Shown here piece after piece: positions 1 to 7,759 of a DNA stretch of 38,202 bases. The stretch's first letter is position 1; each line of letters begins with the position of its first letter. Location: positions 1 to 38,202 of the forward strand of contig JBGQJC010000023.1 in the NCBI GenBank assembly GCA_041498815.1, written 5' to 3'. The notes beneath the pieces were generated by a model. That model saw only the letters and a list, made by a program, of their open reading frames with translations, was not told the DNA's origin and did no database searches. This stretch comes from DATDPM01 sp041498815. Its GTDB lineage: Bacteria > Pseudomonadota > Alphaproteobacteria > DATDPM01. The translations under genes and the position numbers were made by a program.

Positions 1-1299
1 CTGGGGCGCTTCGGCCATCACCTCGTTATTCTATTGTGCGCGGTTATGGTCTTTGGATATGCGGCGCGCGCGGCCATGCCACCGGGTAACGGCGCGTCCA
101 ATGCGGCGGCCTCGGGTCTGTGGGCCGGAATCGGAGCCAGTTTTTCGGTTGAGATGATGCCGTTTGTCATCATGGCCTTCGGCGTCTTCGCGTTGCTCTG
201 GGTGGGCAGCGGTGACAAAGAGACCGCGAAGGGCATGAAGTGGTACGCATCGGCGTTTCTCGCCATTACAACGGTGGCGTGGTTCTTGGACCGGCCGAAC
301 GGAGGGCTTCTATCGGTCGAGGTCGACCGGCTTTCGCTCCCCTATATCGTATTTGCCGCGCTGCTCGTGGCCGCCACGTGCCTCCTGGAGAGATTCAAGC
401 TGCCGGCCTCCGGCCTGCGGCTGGCCGCGATTGGCGTGGCCGGATTGGCGTTTGGCGGCGTGTGGCTGGCGCTGTTTCCGCAGTTTCTGCATGGCATTGC
501 CCCCGATACGCCGCCCGAGGTCATGCGCCTGGTCTGGAGCAACATCGAGGAGTTGCAGCCGGTCGACACGCCGTTGCGTCTCGTGATGTTCGCCTTTGGC
601 GGCGTCGTATCCGTGATCGTGTTGTCGCTCGAGCTTATTTTGTTTCGGGGAGACAGGCGCGAACGGGATTTGCTGCTCTATTCCGTCCTCTGCGCCGTTG
701 CCTTGCTGGCTCTGAGCGTCTCCTACGTGCGGTTTTGCGCCTATGGGGCCGCGTTGGGGGCCGTGGCGATAGCCATCCTGGCCTCGCGAGTCCGCGCCAC
801 GGGTAGAGAAATGGCAGCGGCCGGACTAGGCGCACTTCTTGCCGTGATTCCCATGCAAGCCGTACTCGCAAATTATATTGTCACATCCGAGCCGCGCGGA
901 GAGACGATAAAACAATGCCCGACTTGGGAAGCCGCCGAATGGCTTAAGGATGAGCATGGCGTCGTTTTCGCGGAAACCAATATTGCCCCGGAGCTCCTTT
1001 GGCGGACACCGGCGATGACGGTCGCCTCGAATTATCATCGGGGATACACCGGGCTCGCCCGGTGGCTGCGCGTCGTTCGCGCCATGACGGATGCCGACGC
1101 CAAAGCGGGCTTGGAGGCGGCGAAGGTGCATCTCGTGCTCTTGTGCCTGAAACCAAAGGACACACGGCCCCCCTATGTCTTGGACTTGCCGGAAACGGCA
1201 CTGGAGAAATGGGCGCGTGGCGAATTTCCGGACTGGTTGCGCGAAGAGCACCGGGACGCCGCCGCCGGCATGAGACTCTTGGAGGTGGTCCCTGAGTGA
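1..1299 (+). CDS. Polytopic membrane protein, 5'-truncated by window edge
   Basis: The reading frame is open from base 1, so the TTG at 34 is probably internal and the gene starts upstream. The visible part has about eight hydrophobic segments over its first 280 residues (from the TTG), followed by a soluble C-terminal tail of about 140 residues. This layout resembles the C-terminal half of GT-C-type membrane glycosyltransferases and related uncharacterised membrane proteins, but no diagnostic motif is visible, because the family's catalytic acidic loop would lie near the missing N-terminus. It is followed after 170 bases by a DPM1-like glycosyltransferase, which could supply a polyprenyl-phosphate sugar donor to such an enzyme. 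That functional link is inference. The gene is certainly coding (long, GC-rich at third positions); its exact role is uncertain. Confidence 0.7.
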   Translation: MGRFGHHLVILLCAVMVFGYAARAAMPPGNGASNAAASGLWAGIGASFSVEMMPFVIMAFGVFALLWVGSGDKETAKGMKWYASAFLAITTVAWFLDRPNGGLLSVEVDRLSLPYIVFAALLVAATCLLERFKLPASGLRLAAIGVAGLAFGGVWLALFPQFLHGIAPDTPPEVMRLVWSNIEELQPVDTPLRLVMFAFGGVVSVIVLSLELILFRGDRRERDLLLYSVLCAVALLALSVSYVRFCAYGAALGAVAIAILASRVRATGREMAAAGLGALLAVIPMQAVLANYIVTSEPRGETIKQCPTWEAAEWLKDEHGVVFAETNIAPELLWRTPAMTVASNYHRGYTGLARWLRVVRAMTDADAKAGLEAAKVHLVLLCLKPKDTRPPYVLDLPETALEKWARGEFPDWLREEHRDAAAGMRLLEVVPE

Positions 1300-1469
1300 C
1301 CGGGGACATCTGGAATATATCGACGGATAGCGGCTAACATGCGCAGACGCCAAAACCGGATTTCACTTATTGTAAACCAGCCGGGCTTAAAATGCCGGTT
1401 GCGTCGCGAGCGGCAGTCCCCGAGAGGGGGCGATGCCGATTCAATTCAAAATAGTTCGGGGCAAAGCAG

Positions 1470-2168
1470 TTGGTAAAAAAAGTCAGCGTCATCGTTCCGG
1501 TCTACAATGAAGAGAAGACCATTCTTGCGGTCCTTGGCAAAGTGAAGGAACAGAACGTCCGGGGGATTGATTTCGAGATTATCGTCGTCGACGACGGCTC
1601 GACGGACCGGACGGCGAAATTGCTCGAGGCGAATCCGGGTCTCTATACGCGCTTGATCCGCCAGCAACGCAACGGGGGAAAGGGCGCTGCCGTCAAGGCC
1701 GGCCTTTCGGCGGCAACGGGAGACTACATTTTATTCCAGGATGCCGATCTCGAATACAACCCTGCCGACTACGTCAAAATTCTACGGCCCGTAATCGAGT
1801 TTGACGCCGACTTGGTTCTTGGGAGCCGCTTCGTCGCACCGGAATATACGCGTGTATTCTACTTTTGGAATAAGGTTGGCAACCATTTCATTACGCTGCT
1901 GTTCAACATATTGAACAACACGACGTTCACGGACATATACAGCTGCTATCTCCTGTATCGGCGCGATCTTCTGGATTCTTCGGAGCTGGCGACGACCGGG
2001 TGGGAGCAGCACGCGGAAATCCTATCCAAGGTTGCCCGGCGCGCGGCACGCCTTTACGAGGTTCCGATAAACTATTTTGGACGGACCTATGCCGAAGGGA
2101 AGAAGATCAGGGCTCGTCATGTGCTGACCGTCATATGGGCCATCGTTCGTTTTCGATTGCTGCGCTAG
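1470..2168 (+). CDS. Family 2 glycosyltransferase (polyprenyl-phosphate sugar transferase-like)
   Basis: This 232-residue protein starts at TTG 1470. It begins with the canonical GT2 Rossmann-like strand (VSVIVPVYNEE, residues 5-15), then DDGS (41-44), GGKGAA (69-74) and DADLEY (91-96), which holds the metal-binding DxD. The size, the GGKGAA loop and the lack of transmembrane segments match cytosolic DPM1/polyprenyl-phosphate mannosyl- or glucosyltransferases, which move a sugar from a nucleotide donor to a lipid phosphate. The C-terminus is basic (RFRLLR), which may favour membrane association. It is the second gene in a co-directional run of sugar genes. The GT2 fold is secure; donor and acceptor cannot be read from sequence. 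Confidence 0.88.
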   Translation: MVKKVSVIVPVYNEEKTILAVLGKVKEQNVRGIDFEIIVVDDGSTDRTAKLLEANPGLYTRLIRQQRNGGKGAAVKAGLSAATGDYILFQDADLEYNPADYVKILRPVIEFDADLVLGSRFVAPEYTRVFYFWNKVGNHFITLLFNILNNTTFTDIYSCYLLYRRDLLDSSELATTGWEQHAEILSKVARRAARLYEVPINYFGRTYAEGKKIRARHVLTVIWAIVRFRLLR

Positions 2169-2228
2169 TCTTGTGTTTTGGAAATATGTTTACGGAGTGA
2201 GATAAGGCACAAGCCGAGGATAGGAAAA

Positions 2229-2666
2229 ATGCCATCCACCGTTAAGATCAAGCCTGTCACCGACGAGGAACGGGCAACTTGGCCCAAGAGCGTTATCGTT
2301 TCTCTTGAGAGCCCCTTCGTCGATGTCCGCGGCGCGATCCAGCCGCTCGTCGACATGCCGATGGAAAGCTGCGTCATGATTACGTCGAAGAAGGGATCGG
2401 TTCGCGCCAATCACTACCATCGCACGGACTGGCACTTCTGCTATGTGCTCTCGGGTTCGATCGAGTACCATCATCGTCTGCATGGCAGCACCAGGGTGCC
2501 GGAAAAAATATTGATCGAAGCCGGCCGGATGTTCTTCACGGCTCCGAACGTGGACCATGCGATGGTGTTCCCGGAGGACACCGTGTTCCTAACATGGGGG
2601 CGCAACTCGCGGTCGCAGCACGTTTATGAAGCCGATGTCGTTCGCATCGATCCCATCAATACCTGA
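2229..2666 (+). CDS. Small cupin-domain protein (sugar epimerase/isomerase-like)
   Basis: This 145-residue single-domain cupin starts at ATG 2229, chosen over an upstream in-frame TTG/ATG-type start because a purine-rich GAGGATAGG lies just before it and the extra N-terminus has no cupin character. The cupin motif is NHYHRTDWHFCYVLSG (residues 61-76) with likely metal ligands H62, H64 and H69; the second half-motif is APNVDHAMVFPEDT with H110. Similar short cupins occur in polysaccharide clusters as dTDP-sugar 3,4-ketoisomerases (WxcM/FdtA type) or as uncharacterised 'dTDP-4-dehydrorhamnose epimerase-related' proteins. Its place directly before a sugar C-methyltransferase suggests it acts on a keto-sugar nucleotide. 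The fold is secure, the reaction is not. Confidence 0.8.
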   Translation: MPSTVKIKPVTDEERATWPKSVIVSLESPFVDVRGAIQPLVDMPMESCVMITSKKGSVRANHYHRTDWHFCYVLSGSIEYHHRLHGSTRVPEKILIEAGRMFFTAPNVDHAMVFPEDTVFLTWGRNSRSQHVYEADVVRIDPINT

Positions 2667-2706
2667 CCGGTACGCCGTTATTTTGGTCATGGCAGGCGAC
2701 TGAATC

Positions 2707-3951
2707 TTGGCTTCCAGCCGTTCCCATCGGTCAAGCTGCAGGTTGTGCGGTGGCCAAAGCCTGACACGCGTTCTATCGCTTGAGCCGACGCCTCCGGCAA
2801 ACGCCTTTGTTTCGGCTGCCGACCTCGATCGGGTGCAGGAACGGTATCCCCTCGACGTGTTTTTCTGCGACCGGTGCGCGCATGTGCAGCTCCTGGACAG
2901 CGTGGACCCGCAATTGTTGTTCGAGAATTATGTTTACGTGTCGGGTACCTCGCCGGTGTTCGTGAAGCATTTCGAGGCGTATGCGGAATTCATTCGCCGG
3001 CGCTATCCCGCGCCGCCCCACGGATTCGCCGTCGATATCGGTTCCAACGATGGAACATTATTGTCGTTTTTTCGCAAGGCGGGCTTGCGGATTCTCGGGA
3101 TAGATCCCGCCCGCGAGATCGCGGCGCGGGCGACGTCCGCCGGAATCGAGACCATCGCGGGTTTTTTCACGCCCGAGCTGGCGCGGCGTATCCGTGAGGA
3201 GCGTGGTTCTGCCGACGTGATTACCGCCAACAACGTTTTCGCGCATATCGACGATTTGGCGGGAGCGGCCGGCGGCGTGCGGTCGCTGCTGGCGCCCAAT
3301 GGGGTATTCGTATTCGAGGTTTCCTACCTTGTGGACGTGTTCGAGAAGACCCTTTTCGATACCATCTATCATGAGCATCTCTCGTACCATTCCGTGAAGC
3401 CGCTGCGCAGGTTTCTCGATTCCCACGGTCTTCAAATGATCGAGGCCGTGCGTATCGATAGCCATGGCGGCTCCATCCGTGTCGTGGCGCAGCATCGGGG
3501 CGGACCTCACGGAGAACAGGGCTCCGTGGCCGAAGCCGTGGCTCTCGAAGAGCGATTGGGATTGGACACCGCCGCCGCATTCCATGACTTTGCGCGCCGC
3601 ATCGGCACGCTGAAAACGGACGCGCAGAAACTGCTGCGGCGGCTCAAAGCCGAGGGCCGCTCGGTGGCCGGCTTCGGCGCGCCGGCGAAGACGACGACCC
3701 TCATGTATCATTTCGGGATTGGTCCCGACATCGTCGATTTCATCGTCGATGACAGTCCGCTCAAGCAGAACCTTTTTACTCCGGGGATGCATGTGCCGGT
3801 GCTGGCACCGCAGGCAATTTATGACCGGCGGCCCGACTATGTAATCGTTCTCGCCTGGAATTTCGCCGACTCCATCATGGCGCGGCATAAGGCATACTCG
3901 GATGCCGGGGGGCGGTTTATCATCCTTGTTCCATCAATTCGGATCGTATGA
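2707..3951 (+). CDS. Nucleotide-sugar C-methyltransferase, three-domain (NovU/TylC3/TcaB9 type)
   Basis: This 414-residue SAM-dependent enzyme has the three modules of sugar C-methyltransferases. They are an N-terminal zinc-binding domain with CRLC (C11, C14) and CDRC (C54, C57), a Rossmann methyltransferase core with motif I VDIGSNDGTLL (109-119), and a C-terminal domain carrying GFGAPAKTTTL. The YHEHLSY segment (221-227) matches the His-Glu-His active-site region known from the 3-C-methyltransferase TcaB9. Such enzymes methylate a carbon next to the keto group of an NDP-4-keto sugar. The start is TTG 2707. Its TGA overlaps the next gene's ATG (ATGA), implying translational coupling to the downstream SDR enzyme. 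The family is secure; the sugar is unknown. Confidence 0.9.
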   Translation: MASSRSHRSSCRLCGGQSLTRVLSLEPTPPANAFVSAADLDRVQERYPLDVFFCDRCAHVQLLDSVDPQLLFENYVYVSGTSPVFVKHFEAYAEFIRRRYPAPPHGFAVDIGSNDGTLLSFFRKAGLRILGIDPAREIAARATSAGIETIAGFFTPELARRIREERGSADVITANNVFAHIDDLAGAAGGVRSLLAPNGVFVFEVSYLVDVFEKTLFDTIYHEHLSYHSVKPLRRFLDSHGLQMIEAVRIDSHGGSIRVVAQHRGGPHGEQGSVAEAVALEERLGLDTAAAFHDFARRIGTLKTDAQKLLRRLKAEGRSVAGFGAPAKTTTLMYHFGIGPDIVDFIVDDSPLKQNLFTPGMHVPVLAPQAIYDRRPDYVIVLAWNFADSIMARHKAYSDAGGRFIILVPSIRIV

Positions 3952-5015
3952 CCATGAACCAATTCTTGTTGACCTCGGACATCGTCGAAATCGCGGAGCG
4001 GCTTGGCGACGCGGCACGGGAATTCAGCGGCAAGACGGTGCTCTTGACCGGAGCGCGGGGCTTCTTGGGCCGCCACTTCATGGAGGTCTTCGCATACATC
4101 AATCGGCATGTGCTCCAAAAGCCTTGTTCTCTCGTCGCCGTGGACAACATGATCACCGTCGGCAAACAGGGTGCGATGGTGCCCGATCTGCCTCACACCA
4201 CGTTCCTGCAGCACGACGTGACCAAGCCGCTGAAATGGGAGGGTGGTCTGGATTACGTGATTCACGCGGCCGGCATCGCCAGTCCATTCTATTATCGCGC
4301 GTATCCGCTGGAAACGCTGGAAGTGGCCGTCACCGGAACGCAGAAGATGCTCGATCTGGCGACCCGGCATAAGGCGCGGTTGACATTTTTCAGTTCCTCG
4401 GAAATCTACGGCGATCCGGATCCCAAGCATGTTCCGACGCCTGAAAGCTATCGCGGAAACGTTTCGTGCCAAGGGCCGCGGGCGTGCTACGACGAGAGCA
4501 AGCGGCTCGGCGAAACGCTTTGCTATATCTTCCATAACAAGTTCGGGACCGCGGTGAACGTGCTTCGGCCCTTCAATGTATTCGGCCCCGGGATGCAGGA
4601 GACCGATTACCGCGTCCTCCCCAATTTTGCCAGCCGGCTAAAAGCCAAGATGCCGCTCAACGTTTTTGCTAGCGGGAATCAAACGCGCACTTTCTGCTAT
4701 ATCACCGATGCCATGGTTGGATTTCTGCTCACGGCCCTGCACGGCGTCCCGGGCGAGGCGTACAATATCGGCAATCCGACGCCCGAGATTTCGATGGTGG
4801 CACTTGTCCGGCGCGTCGGTGAGGTGCTTGGACGGACAGTTGCGTACAACAATGTCGAGTATCCGGACAGCTATCCGGCCGACGAACCCAACCGCCGATG
4901 CCCGGATATCCGGAAAGCCCGCCTTCAGCTTCAGTTCGAGCCGTTGGTGGATCTCAACGATGGATTGCGGCGATTCTTGCTCTGGGCCGACGGCGTATAT
5001 ACCGGCGTTCAGTGA
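3948..5015 (+). CDS. NAD-dependent epimerase/dehydratase (extended SDR, UDP-glucuronate decarboxylase-like)
   Basis: This is a 355-residue extended SDR. The nucleotide-binding motif TGARGFLG lies at residues 34-41, HAAG at 106-109, the SSSE strand at 149-152, and the catalytic Y181xxxK185 within YDESKR. The 'GNV...GPRACYDESKR.GET' context is characteristic of UDP-glucuronate decarboxylases and close dTDP-glucose dehydratase relatives, which make the 4-keto intermediates that C-methyltransferases use. It starts at ATG 3948, four bases before the end of the methyltransferase gene. The extra ~28 N-terminal residues before the Rossmann fold are slightly longer than usual. SDR assignment is firm; decarboxylase versus epimerase is unresolved. 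Confidence 0.9.
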   Translation: MTMNQFLLTSDIVEIAERLGDAAREFSGKTVLLTGARGFLGRHFMEVFAYINRHVLQKPCSLVAVDNMITVGKQGAMVPDLPHTTFLQHDVTKPLKWEGGLDYVIHAAGIASPFYYRAYPLETLEVAVTGTQKMLDLATRHKARLTFFSSSEIYGDPDPKHVPTPESYRGNVSCQGPRACYDESKRLGETLCYIFHNKFGTAVNVLRPFNVFGPGMQETDYRVLPNFASRLKAKMPLNVFASGNQTRTFCYITDAMVGFLLTALHGVPGEAYNIGNPTPEISMVALVRRVGEVLGRTVAYNNVEYPDSYPADEPNRRCPDIRKARLQLQFEPLVDLNDGLRRFLLWADGVYTGVQ

Positions 5016-5021
5016 GGCGAT

Positions 5022-5963
5022 GTGCCACCGGTGCGTCTTGGCCTGATCGGTACCGGAAGATGGGGGCGGGCCTATGTCCGCACCATCGCCGGGATTCCCG
5101 GGGTTCGTCTCGCCCGGCTCGCCGGCCGAACCCATGAAAGTGCCACTCTGGCCGGCGCGGATTGCATCGTCGATACCGATTGGCGCGCCATCGCGCAAGC
5201 CAGGGACTTGGATGCCGTCATCGTCGCCACGCCGCCGGCGCTCCACGCGGAAATGGCAACAGCGGCGGTTGCATCGGGGTTGGCGGTTCTGGTGGAGAAG
5301 CCGCTGACGATGAATTTAGACGAAGCGCTGGCGCTGCGGAATCTCGTCCTGGATCGTGGCGGGCTGGTGTGGGTCGATCACACGCATCTCTTCCATCCGG
5401 CGTGGCGAGGGCTGAAGCGGGCCGCGGCCGGACTTGGTCAGCTCCGCGCGATCCGCGCGGAAGCGGGAAATCTGGGGCCGTATCGCCGCGATGTGCCGGT
5501 CCTTTGGGACTGGGGGGCACACGACGTTGCCATGTGCCTGGACCTTGTCGGCTGCTCACCCGATGCTGTCCGGGTGGCCGAGGTGGCGCGCAAAAGCGTC
5601 GAAGACGGCGTCGGCCAGAGCATCAGACTCGGGCTCACTTTTCCGGGCGCCGTCACGGCCGATATTTTTTTGAGCAATCTGATCGCGAAGCAAAGGCGGT
5701 TCGAAGCGATCTACGGGGATGCCGCGCTTGTATACGACGATCTTGCCCCGGAAAAATTGTCACGGCATGACGTGGTGCGCGGCGAAATCGAAGGACCGGG
5801 CGAGCCGTTGCCGGTCGCGAAAGATCTCCCGCTGACCGTCGCGGTAAGCGAGTTCGCCGCTGCGGTGACACGGCGATCCAAGGATCTTGCGAGTCTCGAT
5901 CTCGGCGTGGAGACGGTTCGGGTGTTGGGCCGGTGCGAGGCCGGAATGACCGGCGCGCCGTAA
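5022..5963 (+). CDS. Gfo/Idh/MocA family oxidoreductase
   Basis: This 313-residue NAD(P)-dependent sugar dehydrogenase-like protein starts at GTG 5022, six bases after the SDR stop, with GAGG just upstream. An N-terminal Rossmann motif GTGRWG lies at residues 10-15, the family signature EKP at 92-94, and a histidine-rich segment (DHTHLFHP) follows near residue 120. The C-terminal half is the alpha/beta Gfo/Idh domain. Members oxidise or reduce pyranose rings, often to make 3-keto or 3-deoxy sugars in glycan pathways. Being last in the sugar-gene run, it probably carries out a late redox step on the same nucleotide sugar; that is inference. Confidence 0.88.
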   Translation: MPPVRLGLIGTGRWGRAYVRTIAGIPGVRLARLAGRTHESATLAGADCIVDTDWRAIAQARDLDAVIVATPPALHAEMATAAVASGLAVLVEKPLTMNLDEALALRNLVLDRGGLVWVDHTHLFHPAWRGLKRAAAGLGQLRAIRAEAGNLGPYRRDVPVLWDWGAHDVAMCLDLVGCSPDAVRVAEVARKSVEDGVGQSIRLGLTFPGAVTADIFLSNLIAKQRRFEAIYGDAALVYDDLAPEKLSRHDVVRGEIEGPGEPLPVAKDLPLTVAVSEFAAAVTRRSKDLASLDLGVETVRVLGRCEAGMTGAP

Positions 5964-5977
5964 GTCCGGTATCGGAC
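5964..5977. terminator. Hairpin between convergent genes
   Basis: GTCCG-GTAT-CGGAC is a perfect 5-bp stem with a 4-base loop. It starts right after the oxidoreductase stop and lies 16 bases before the end of the convergent membrane-protein gene. There is no clear T-tract, so it would be at best a weak two-way terminator. Confidence 0.3.
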
Positions 5978-5993
5978 GTGCACCTCTTTATGT

Positions 5994-6986
5994 CTATCGT
6001 TCGTCCGGCACCAATTGTGCCACGGCGCCGTTTGCCGTTTCGAGCGGCGCCCGTTCGCGCGCCGCCGCGACGTCCCAACCGAATAGCCAGATCACCCCGC
6101 CCGGAAGCCCGATAACGATCTGAACCAAGCCGAAGAGTAACGACACCGCCAATGCCGGCTCGGCCGGGACTCCGAAGGCCGCCAATGCGACCACCAGCCC
6201 GACTTCGCGAATGCCCCAGCCGGCGAGAGAAACGGGCAAAAGTTGTATCAACGTGATCGGCGGCACGACCGCGACCCAGGTAGCGAAAGCAAGGCCGATG
6301 GCGACGCTGCCGCCCAGCAATTTGAAGGTGAGAATGTTGAGCATGGCCACGACCATGGAAATGCCAAGCACGGGCACGATCGTCCGCGGCTGGACACAAA
6401 GGCGCCGGCTCTGGCGCGAAAGTGCCGCGAGTGGCGCGAGCATCGACAGGCGCATGAGGCGCTGCGGCAGCTTGTCCAGGAGCAGCAGCGCCACGATCCC
6501 GCTTCCCGCCAGCGCCAGTAAAATCACGGCGCCCGCGCCCTGTCGCGCATCCAAGAGCGCGTGCAACAGAGTAGGCAGCGTCGCCGCGTACAGGACGACA
6601 AACACGAAATAGCCGCTGGCCCGGTCGAGCAGGACACTCCGGATTGCCGGTCCTGGGCCAATTCCCAGACTGACGCATCGCCAGGCCCGGACAACATCGC
6701 CGCCGACGCCGGTCGGCAGCACTTGGTTGAAGAACATCCCGACGAACACGATTTTCAGCAGGACGCCGGGCCCGGGAGAATCACCGCCGGCGGCAAGAAT
6801 GAAGTGCCAGCGCAGAGCCACCAACGCCGTCGCCGCCGCGAGCGCAATGAGCGCCGCCGCCAGCTCCGGGAGTGAAACCCGGCCCAGAATTTCCCCGGTC
6901 CGGGTTAGATCGACGCGCGCCGTCAAGGCCCAAAGCACTCCGGCCGTAATCAGCAGCCGGAGCGCCGTGATGGAATATTTGCGAAT
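5994..6986 (-). CDS. Lysylphosphatidylglycerol synthase TM / UPF0104 family membrane protein, probable ATT start
   Basis: This hydrophobic protein has about eight transmembrane segments and the family's NQVLPTGVGGDVVRAW-type motif (asparagine, proline and glycine-rich loop), as in flippase-like LPG-synthase TM domains (YbhN/AglD/MprF N-domain). The conventional start would be GTG 6938, but that cuts the first transmembrane helix in half. The frame stays open upstream, and an ATT codon at 6986-6984 gives an N-terminus beginning MRKYSITALRLLITAG. It sits 5 bases after a GGGGAG Shine-Dalgarno (6992-6997), and there is no ATG, GTG or TTG between it and the upstream TGA. With this start it is 330 residues. 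It lies convergent to the sugar genes and may move a lipid or lipid-linked sugar; the substrate is unknown. Confidence 0.85.
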   Translation of the reverse strand: MRKYSITALRLLITAGVLWALTARVDLTRTGEILGRVSLPELAAALIALAAATALVALRWHFILAAGGDSPGPGVLLKIVFVGMFFNQVLPTGVGGDVVRAWRCVSLGIGPGPAIRSVLLDRASGYFVFVVLYAATLPTLLHALLDARQGAGAVILLALAGSGIVALLLLDKLPQRLMRLSMLAPLAALSRQSRRLCVQPRTIVPVLGISMVVAMLNILTFKLLGGSVAIGLAFATWVAVVPPITLIQLLPVSLAGWGIREVGLVVALAAFGVPAEPALAVSLLFGLVQIVIGLPGGVIWLFGWDVAAARERAPLETANGAVAQLVPDER

Positions 6987-6991
6987 AGCGG

Positions 6992-6997
6992 CTCCCC
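6992..6997 (-). promoter_or_regulatory. Ribosome binding site deciding an ATT start
   Basis: GGGGAG on the minus strand is followed by CCGCT and then ATT (6986-6984). The GGAG core and 5-base spacing suit a start at the ATT; the GTG at 6938 has no comparable site. Confidence 0.5.
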
Positions 6998-7114
6998 GAT
7001 TTTCCGAACTACCGCCAGGCTGTCGCGGTCATTGCGACCGGGCGGACATTCGCGGCGAACTTTAGGCGCGGCGTGACTAACCAATTCTTAACCGCCGAAA
7101 AGTAATGTCCAAGC

Positions 7115-7495
7115 ATGGTTTCAGCTATGCCAGCGACGGCCCCCTATATGCCGTTCGCGCCGCTTCCGGCGGCCGCCAAGCATTCGACCGGCTTCCACGC
7201 TCCATGGGCGGCGGATGTTGAGGTATATAAGTGGGTGCTCATCGCGCTGGTGGTGGCGCTCGAAATTGCCGACATTGCCACGACCAATCATGTATTTGCC
7301 GTCCACGCTACGGCTTGGGAACTGAACCCGTTCATGGCTTGGTGCATGACTACTCTGGGGTCTAATTGGTGGCTCCCGAAATTGGCCGTCATCGGTTTTG
7401 CGATCCTAGCGGCACGGCGCCTCCCGGTGCGTGGCTACATGGCAGCTATGTTGCTCAACGTAGCGATCGTGGCGAACAATCTGGCCTCTTTCTAA
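7115..7495 (+). CDS. Small DUF5658-like membrane protein
   Basis: This 126-residue protein starts at ATG 7115. It has a proline/alanine-rich N-terminus of about 35 residues and three hydrophobic segments (approximately 40-60, 82-100 and 106-124). The pattern D-x-x-T-T near residue 54-58, then WELNPFMAW near 69-77 and a lone lysine in the second helix (LPKLAVIG), resembles the DUF5658 family of small integral membrane proteins of unknown function. It is divergent from the UPF0104 gene with 128 bases between them, a likely shared promoter region, although I see no clear -35/-10 boxes. The function is unknown. Confidence 0.7.
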   Translation: MVSAMPATAPYMPFAPLPAAAKHSTGFHAPWAADVEVYKWVLIALVVALEIADIATTNHVFAVHATAWELNPFMAWCMTTLGSNWWLPKLAVIGFAILAARRLPVRGYMAAMLLNVAIVANNLASF

Positions 7496-7759
7496 CGGCC
7501 CGGCACGCCTGTAGCTCTTTCGAGCGGGCCCACCTTGCAATCGCGATTTCGGACCGCCATTTTTGCCGCGGTCGTCATGATCGAATCCGGCAGGCCGCGC
7601 AGTCGCCGCTCGAAGGCGCGCGGGTCGTAAAAAGGCGCTGGCCCCGCGATACGGCAAAACACATAATTCAATCCTGCCGGACCCGGGCCGTGGCCCGAAG
7701 GCGAACCACGGCTGCGTACCCGCGGGAGCCTGCCGTTGCCCGAGCCGGAGAATGGCACG
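7496..7759. other. Intergenic region, no confident gene
   Basis: 264 bases between the DUF5658-like gene and the methyltransferase-like gene. A minus-strand frame of 88 codons (7492-7758, ATG start, TAG stop) fills it exactly and ends 4 bases inside the preceding gene. It has moderately GC-rich third positions but no recognisable motif and no good ribosome binding site, so I do not call it as a gene. Confidence 0.4.

Noticed and set aside
1370..1405. Imperfect hairpin with CCGG arms before the glycosyltransferase gene
   Set aside because: The arms do not pair beyond four bases in register and there is no T-tract.
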